Assembly: GCA_013813905.1 (NCBI GenBank)
Contig: JACCQX010000095.1
Location: 1-17,742, forward strand
Source of the DNA: Chloroflexota bacterium
Lineage (GTDB): Bacteria; Chloroflexota; Limnocylindria; Limnocylindrales; CSP1-4
DNA length: 17,742 bases
Direction of reading: 5' to 3'
A model generated the notes under the pieces. It made no database searches, was not told the origin of the DNA, and worked only from the letters and a program-made list of their open reading frames with translations. The position numbers and the translations under genes are program-made. Shown here one piece after another: positions 14,170-17,742 of this stretch. Each line of letters begins with the position of its first letter. Position 1 is the stretch's first letter.

Positions 14170-15049
14170 CGAGTCCCTCCGGGAGTGACGCACCGTTGAC
14201 CTCGAGCCACCGCTCGAACGTGGTCAGGCGCTGGCTCCTCATGATCGCTTTCAGCTTGCCGGCCGTCGTGGCGAGGTTCACATAGGACTTGAATCGCCGT
14301 GATCGTGCCATGGGCAGACGCGGCTGATGCGGATCGATCTCGCGCGGGTGGATGTAGTAGATGACCGGTCGGCGGTCCTCGTTGACGGCTCGTGCCATCC
14401 GTTCGATCAGCGGGTAGGGAAAGAGCCTCAGATACCCTCCACCGAAGAAGCAGACGCGCTGGCCCAGGAAACGAGTCACGGAGATGGGCAGCTCGAGCAG
14501 CGGCCCACTGGCCGTCCAGAGCCGGTGTGGATCCGTCCGGGCTCCGGCCAGTCCACCGTGGCCACGGGCGGCCGGGAAGATGGACGAATCGTATCGGTAC
14601 CCCCCCTCCACCAGCTCCTCGAAGGCCCAGGATGTCGCCCTCACGATGGAGAAGCCGGGCGCGCGGTAACCAAGTACCGGTCTCTGCGCGATGTCCTCCA
14701 GCACTGCCTTGGCGTGTCGGATGTCCTGCGCGAATGCCTGGCGCGTGGTCCCGTAGATGAGTTGGTGTAGATGACCATGGGACGCGATCTCGTGACCACG
14801 GTCAGCGGCGGTCCTGACCAGATGCGGGAAGCGTTCCGCGACCCATCCCAGGAAGAAGCAGGTGACCTGCACGCCATGCTCGTCGAAGGCGTCCAGCAGG
14901 AAGTGGAGGTTCCGTTCGACGCGTGATTCGAGCGCGTCCCACTGGTCCACGCGAGGTGCTGGCCGGACGTCCAGTATATGAAACCAATCCTCGACGTCCA
15001 CGGACATGATGTTGAGGGCCTTCCCTGGGTCCGTCTCGTCAGAGCACAT
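14162..15049 (-). CDS. XrtA-type polysaccharide deacetylase with DUF3473-like C-terminus
   Basis: The 295-residue NodB-fold (CE4) enzyme opens with NIMSVDVEDWFHI (D18, D21), the form of motif 1 typical of polysaccharide deacetylases from exosortase/EPS loci (TIGR03006-like). Motif 2 is HEIASHGHLHQ (metal ligands H91, H95), motif 3 GYRAPGFSI (R129), and motif 5 YYIHPREIDPHQPR (H234), which starts the DUF3473-like tail. All expected catalytic residues are present. It probably removes N-acetyl groups from a HexNAc glycan; with no signal peptide or membrane segment it may act in the cytoplasm. ATG 15049 overlaps the dehydrogenase stop by 11 nt but lacks a clear ribosome site; ATG 15007 and GTG 15082 are alternatives. 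No exosortase gene or PEP-CTERM protein is visible in the window. Confidence 0.9.
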   Translation of the reverse strand: MCSDETDPGKALNIMSVDVEDWFHILDVRPAPRVDQWDALESRVERNLHFLLDAFDEHGVQVTCFFLGWVAERFPHLVRTAADRGHEIASHGHLHQLIYGTTRQAFAQDIRHAKAVLEDIAQRPVLGYRAPGFSIVRATSWAFEELVEGGYRYDSSIFPAARGHGGLAGARTDPHRLWTASGPLLELPISVTRFLGQRVCFFGGGYLRLFPYPLIERMARAVNEDRRPVIYYIHPREIDPHQPRLPMARSRRFKSYVNLATTAGKLKAIMRSQRLTTFERWLEVNGASLPEGLDG

Positions 15050-16322
15050 CCACGTTGTCCGGCGCGGCTCCGCTCCCGTCACCGCCCAGCGACTGACGCA
15101 CGGCGTTGCGCAGATCCACCACGAGGGCGGCGCGGTCGACCACCGGTCGGAGGTCCACCGCCCTGTGGTTGGTGGCGATCACCACGCAGTCCAGGCTGCC
15201 CAGCAGATCGTCGTCGAGTGGCTCGGAGCGCAGACCGTGTGAGACCAGGTCCGGCACGTGGGGGTCGTGGTAAAGGACCTCAGCGCCCTCGGCACGGAGC
15301 AGCTCGAGCAGCTTGAGCGAGGGACTCTCGCGCATGTCGCCCACGTTGGGCTTGTAACTCATGCCCAGCAACAGGATGCGGCTGCCGGCGACCGACTTGT
15401 GCTGCCCGTTGAGCGCCCGCGCGATGCGGCTGACCGCGTAATAGGGCATGTTCACGTTGATGCGCCCGGCCAGCTCCACGAACTCCGTGGTCAGGTCGAA
15501 GGCCTTGGCGCGCCAGGTCAGATAGAACGGGTCGACCGGGATGCAGTGCCCGCCCAAGCCCGGCCCGGGCCAGAAGGGCATGAAGCCGAAGGGCTTGGTC
15601 GAGGCCGCGCGGATGGTCTCCCAGACGTCGATGCCCATCCGGTCGCACAGGATGGCCAGCTCGTTGACCAGCGCGATGTTGACCGCCCGGAAGGTGTTCT
15701 CCAGGAGCTTGGACATCTCGGCGCTCTCCGGCGTCGAGACGACATGGACCACCTCGACGATGTGCTCGTAGAGCTCCTTCGCCCGACGCGTGCACTCGCG
15801 CGTGATGCCGCCCACGACCCGCGGCGTGTCGCGCACGCCGAACTCGCGGTTGCCCGGGTCGATGCGCTCGGGGGAGAAGGCGAGGAACAGGTCCTCCCCG
15901 ACGCGCCGGCCGTCACGCTCCAGGATGGGCTGGAGCAGCTCCCGGGTGGTGCCCGGGTAGGTGGAGCTCTCGAGGACCACGAGCGTGCCGGGTGAAAGGT
16001 TGGCGGCGGTCATCTCCCCGCCGGCGGTAACGTAGCTGAGATCCGGCACCCGATGGTCGTCGAGGGGCGTGGGCAGGCAGATCAGGATGGCCTGGCAGTC
16101 GCGCAGCGATGCGCCATCGGTGGATGTCGTGAGCCGGCCGGAAGCCACCAGCGGAGCCAGCTGATCGGTACCGACGTCGCCGATGTAGGACCGCCCGGCG
16201 TTGACCTCCGCCACCCGCTCCGCGGAGACGTCCACGCCGCGGACCTCCAGGCCGGCTTCCGCGAAGGCCGTCGCCAGTGGCAAGCCCACATAGCCCAGCC
16301 CGATGATCCCGACGCGCGTCAC
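15039..16322 (-). CDS. UDP-N-acetyl-hexosamine 6-dehydrogenase (WbpA/TviB-like nucleotide-sugar dehydrogenase)
   Basis: This 427-residue NAD-dependent enzyme oxidises C6 of a UDP-HexNAc to the uronic acid. Its N-terminal Rossmann motif is GLGYVG (G8, G10, G13); catalytic residues appear as E152 (FSPERIDPG), K205 and N209, and C260 in GPGLGGHCIPVDPFYLTW. C-terminal blocks include LLLGMSYKPNVGDMRESPS. The FGFMPFWPGPGLGGHCIPVDPFYLTW region and FSPERIDPGN resemble WbpA/TviB UDP-GlcNAc dehydrogenases more than E. coli WecC, so the product may be UDP-GlcNAcA or, after the neighbouring 2-epimerase, UDP-ManNAcA. The start is GTG 16322, with no ribosome site but a -10-like TATCGT eight bases upstream. 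The gene heads the four-gene overlapping - strand operon, and its stop lies inside the deacetylase start region. Confidence 0.93.
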   Translation of the reverse strand: MTRVGIIGLGYVGLPLATAFAEAGLEVRGVDVSAERVAEVNAGRSYIGDVGTDQLAPLVASGRLTTSTDGASLRDCQAILICLPTPLDDHRVPDLSYVTAGGEMTAANLSPGTLVVLESSTYPGTTRELLQPILERDGRRVGEDLFLAFSPERIDPGNREFGVRDTPRVVGGITRECTRRAKELYEHIVEVVHVVSTPESAEMSKLLENTFRAVNIALVNELAILCDRMGIDVWETIRAASTKPFGFMPFWPGPGLGGHCIPVDPFYLTWRAKAFDLTTEFVELAGRINVNMPYYAVSRIARALNGQHKSVAGSRILLLGMSYKPNVGDMRESPSLKLLELLRAEGAEVLYHDPHVPDLVSHGLRSEPLDDDLLGSLDCVVIATNHRAVDLRPVVDRAALVVDLRNAVRQSLGGDGSGAAPDNVDVL

Positions 16323-16330
16323 AGCCGCTG

Positions 16331-16336
16331 ACGATA
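16331..16336 (-). promoter_or_regulatory. -10-like box eight bases before the dehydrogenase start (possible leaderless promoter)
   Basis: On the - strand TATCGT lies 8 nt before GTG 16322, and no Shine-Dalgarno sequence is present. This geometry fits a leaderless mRNA. The 80-bp divergent gap (16323-16402) must also hold the wecB promoter, for which only a weak CATCCT (16390-16395), 7 nt before the ATG, is visible. Confidence 0.4.
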
Positions 16337-16402
16337 GCGCATGGTCGCCGGGCGTGACCCTTCGCGCACCCCTCGCATCGCCGGGGTGCCATCCTTGGCG
16401 CG

Positions 16403-17488
16403 ATGCGCAACGCTCTCGTCCACGTCGTGGGCGCTCGGCCCAACTTCGTCAAGGCGGCGCCGGTGCTCCGCGGCCTCGAAGCGCTGGGCGTACCTCAGCG
16501 GCTGGTCCACACGGGACAGCACTATGACGTCGCGATGTCCGACGTCTTCTTCCGCGACCTCGATCTGCCGCGGCCCGACGAGAGCCTCGGCGTAGGGTCA
16601 GGCTCCCACGCCAGCCAGACGGCGGCGCTCATGGTCGCGCTGGAGAAGGTCTTCACCTCACATCCGCCGCCGCTGGCGGTGGTCTACGGGGACGTGAACT
16701 CGACCATCGCCGCCGCGATCGTGTGCGCCAAGCTGGGCATCCCGACCGCCCATGTCGAGGCCGGGCTGCGCTCCTTCGACCGCTCCATGCCCGAGGAGAT
16801 CAACCGGGTGGTGACCGACTCGCTGGCCGACCTGCTGCTGGTGACCAGCCCGGAAGGCCTGGACAACCTGGCGCGCGAGGGAGTGGACGGGGAGCGTGTG
16901 CATCTCGTGGGCAATCCCATGATCGATACGCTGCTGAGGCACCTGGAACGTTTCGACCCGGGGCCGGTACGACAGCGGCTGGGCGTGCCCGAGCGATATG
17001 CGGTGGCCACGATCCATCGTCCGGCCAACGTCGACCAGCCCGACGCGGCCCGGCGCATCGTCCTGGCGCTGCAGGAGGCGGTCGCCCGCATCGCCGTCGT
17101 GCTGCCTCTCCATCCCAGGGGTCGCGCCAGCCTGGAAGGGGCAGGCCTGGCTGAGCTGGCGGACCGCGGGCTGATGGTCCTGGACCCGCTGGGATACCTT
17201 GACTTCCTGTCCCTGGTGCGCGGCTCGTCGGCGGTCATCACCGATTCGGGCGGCATCCAGGAGGAGACCACCATCCTGGGCATCCCCTGCCTCACGCTGC
17301 GTCCGAATACGGAGCGGCCCATCACGATCACACACGGCACGAACCGCCTGGTCGAGCCCGAGGCCCTGGGCCCTGCGCTGGATCGCGCGCTGGCAGGCGA
17401 GCAGGCGATGCCGCCCGATGGCCCGCCACTCTGGGACGGTCACGCCGGGGAGCGCATCGCGGGGGTCATCGCTGACTGGCTTAGGTAG
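16403..17488 (+). CDS. wecB: UDP-N-acetylglucosamine 2-epimerase (non-hydrolysing)
   Basis: The 361-residue GT-B-fold epimerase interconverts UDP-GlcNAc and UDP-ManNAc in the cytoplasm. Conserved blocks are intact: GARPNFVKAAP at the start, HTGQHYD, YGDVNST (D97), HVEAGLRSFDRSMPEEINR (E119, E131), TIHRPANVD (H205), ITDSGGIQEET (E287/E288), and LRPNTERP with GTN near the end. In E. coli WecB the Asp, two Glu and His are catalytic. Length matches the family. It is divergent from the dehydrogenase and converges with the ABC ATPase, 15 bp away. With that dehydrogenase and the WecG homologue it could complete a ManNAcA pathway; the WbpI-like activity on UDP-GlcNAc uronic acids is an alternative. 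ATG 16403 has no clear ribosome site. Confidence 0.95.
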   Translation: MRNALVHVVGARPNFVKAAPVLRGLEALGVPQRLVHTGQHYDVAMSDVFFRDLDLPRPDESLGVGSGSHASQTAALMVALEKVFTSHPPPLAVVYGDVNSTIAAAIVCAKLGIPTAHVEAGLRSFDRSMPEEINRVVTDSLADLLLVTSPEGLDNLAREGVDGERVHLVGNPMIDTLLRHLERFDPGPVRQRLGVPERYAVATIHRPANVDQPDAARRIVLALQEAVARIAVVLPLHPRGRASLEGAGLAELADRGLMVLDPLGYLDFLSLVRGSSAVITDSGGIQEETTILGIPCLTLRPNTERPITITHGTNRLVEPEALGPALDRALAGEQAMPPDGPPLWDGHAGERIAGVIADWLR

Positions 17489-17501
17489 GCCTCGTCGAGG
17501 C
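17489..17501. terminator. Small hairpin between convergent wecB and ABC ATPase genes
   Basis: GCCTC-gtc-GAGGC-like dyad (GCCTCG/CGAGGC around T17495) fills the 15-bp junction of two convergent genes. It may act on both strands, but it is short and has no T-runs. Confidence 0.3.
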
Positions 17502-17503
17502 GG

Positions 17504-17742
17504 TCAACCAGGCGGCGGGTCGTGCGGGGCCCGCTCGTCCGTGCCGCCCGCTTTCGGGGGGCCGAGAGCCGCGTCCACGAGCCGGCCTCGCCAGCCTGGC
17601 TCGCTCTTCCCGGTGCGCATGTCCTCCATGACCGCCCGCTTGACGCGCCGACGCGCATCGGACTTCTCGAGGTGGAGGGCCACGACCTCTTGGGGGGACC
17701 CGTCGGCCACGATGCGGCCCTTCTCCAGCAGGATGGCCCGGT
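17504..17742 (-). CDS. ABC transporter ATP-binding protein, C-terminal part (5' end outside window)
   Basis: The frame is open to the right edge and ends at 17504. Its first residues, RAILLEKGRIVADGSPQEVV, match the end of an ABC ATPase domain just after the H-loop region, as in polysaccharide/teichoic-acid exporters (Wzt, TagH, RfbB types). About 55 further residues form a basic, then Gly/Pro-rich tail, too short for the carbohydrate-binding C-terminal domain of some Wzt proteins. Walker motifs lie outside the window. Together with a membrane permease, presumably located beyond the right edge, it could export the polysaccharide made by neighbouring genes. Other ABC classes are possible. Confidence 0.72.
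   Translation of the reverse strand, partial: RAILLEKGRIVADGSPQEVVALHLEKSDARRRVKRAVMEDMRTGKSEPGWRGRLVDAALGPPKAGGTDERAPHDPPPG

Overview
This is a GC-rich, densely packed bacterial chromosome segment whose genes are mostly cell-envelope and cell-surface polysaccharide functions. The base composition, the gene repertoire (MreB/MreC, a soluble DPM1-type mannosyltransferase, a zinc-ribbon membrane protein, a 15-residue beta-solenoid protein, an XrtA-type deacetylase) and the -10-like boxes lying right next to start codons fit a deep-branching Chloroflexota-like (or actinobacterium-like) genome. This assignment is an inference; there is no rRNA or other phylogenetic marker here. No tRNA, rRNA, CRISPR array, transposase or integrase was seen.

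Left part (1-8.4 kb, all + strand). A partial double-zinc-ribbon membrane protein overlaps a CPBP (CAAX/Abi-type) intramembrane protease. radC follows. The 3' end of radC overlaps a decayed remnant of an AlkA-type 3-methyladenine DNA glycosylase (2667-2932), which has lost its N-terminal part and carries a frameshift. A gene-free stretch of about 670 bp then leads into mreB-mreC, the cell-shape pair. mreD, PBP2 and rodA do not follow. Next come a GlsB/YeaQ small membrane protein, a strong hairpin, and a large secreted protein (6471-8342). That protein pairs a caspase-like (clan CD) His/Cys signature with FlgD-type Ig modules and closes with a terminator-like hairpin.

Middle part (8.5-12.6 kb, + strand). 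A polyprenyl-phosphate mannose synthase-like GT2 enzyme is followed by a GT4 glycosyltransferase, a beta-solenoid repeat protein with a C-terminal membrane tail, and a second GT4 glycosyltransferase. Both GT4 genes start inside the stop codon of the gene before them.

Right part (12.6-17.7 kb). Four genes on the - strand overlap each other by 11, 8 and 4 nt: UDP-HexNAc 6-dehydrogenase, XrtA-type polysaccharide deacetylase, WecG/TagA/CpsF transferase and a formyltransferase-fold enzyme. A wecB-type UDP-GlcNAc 2-epimerase is transcribed divergently from an 80-bp intergenic region. The window ends in the C-terminal part of an ABC-transporter ATPase of the Wzt/TagH kind on the - strand. Together these genes suggest synthesis of UDP-HexNAc uronic acid (probably ManNAcA), its transfer to a lipid-linked acceptor, and modification by deacetylation and formylation. 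Export by an ABC transporter is possible. The product is not known.
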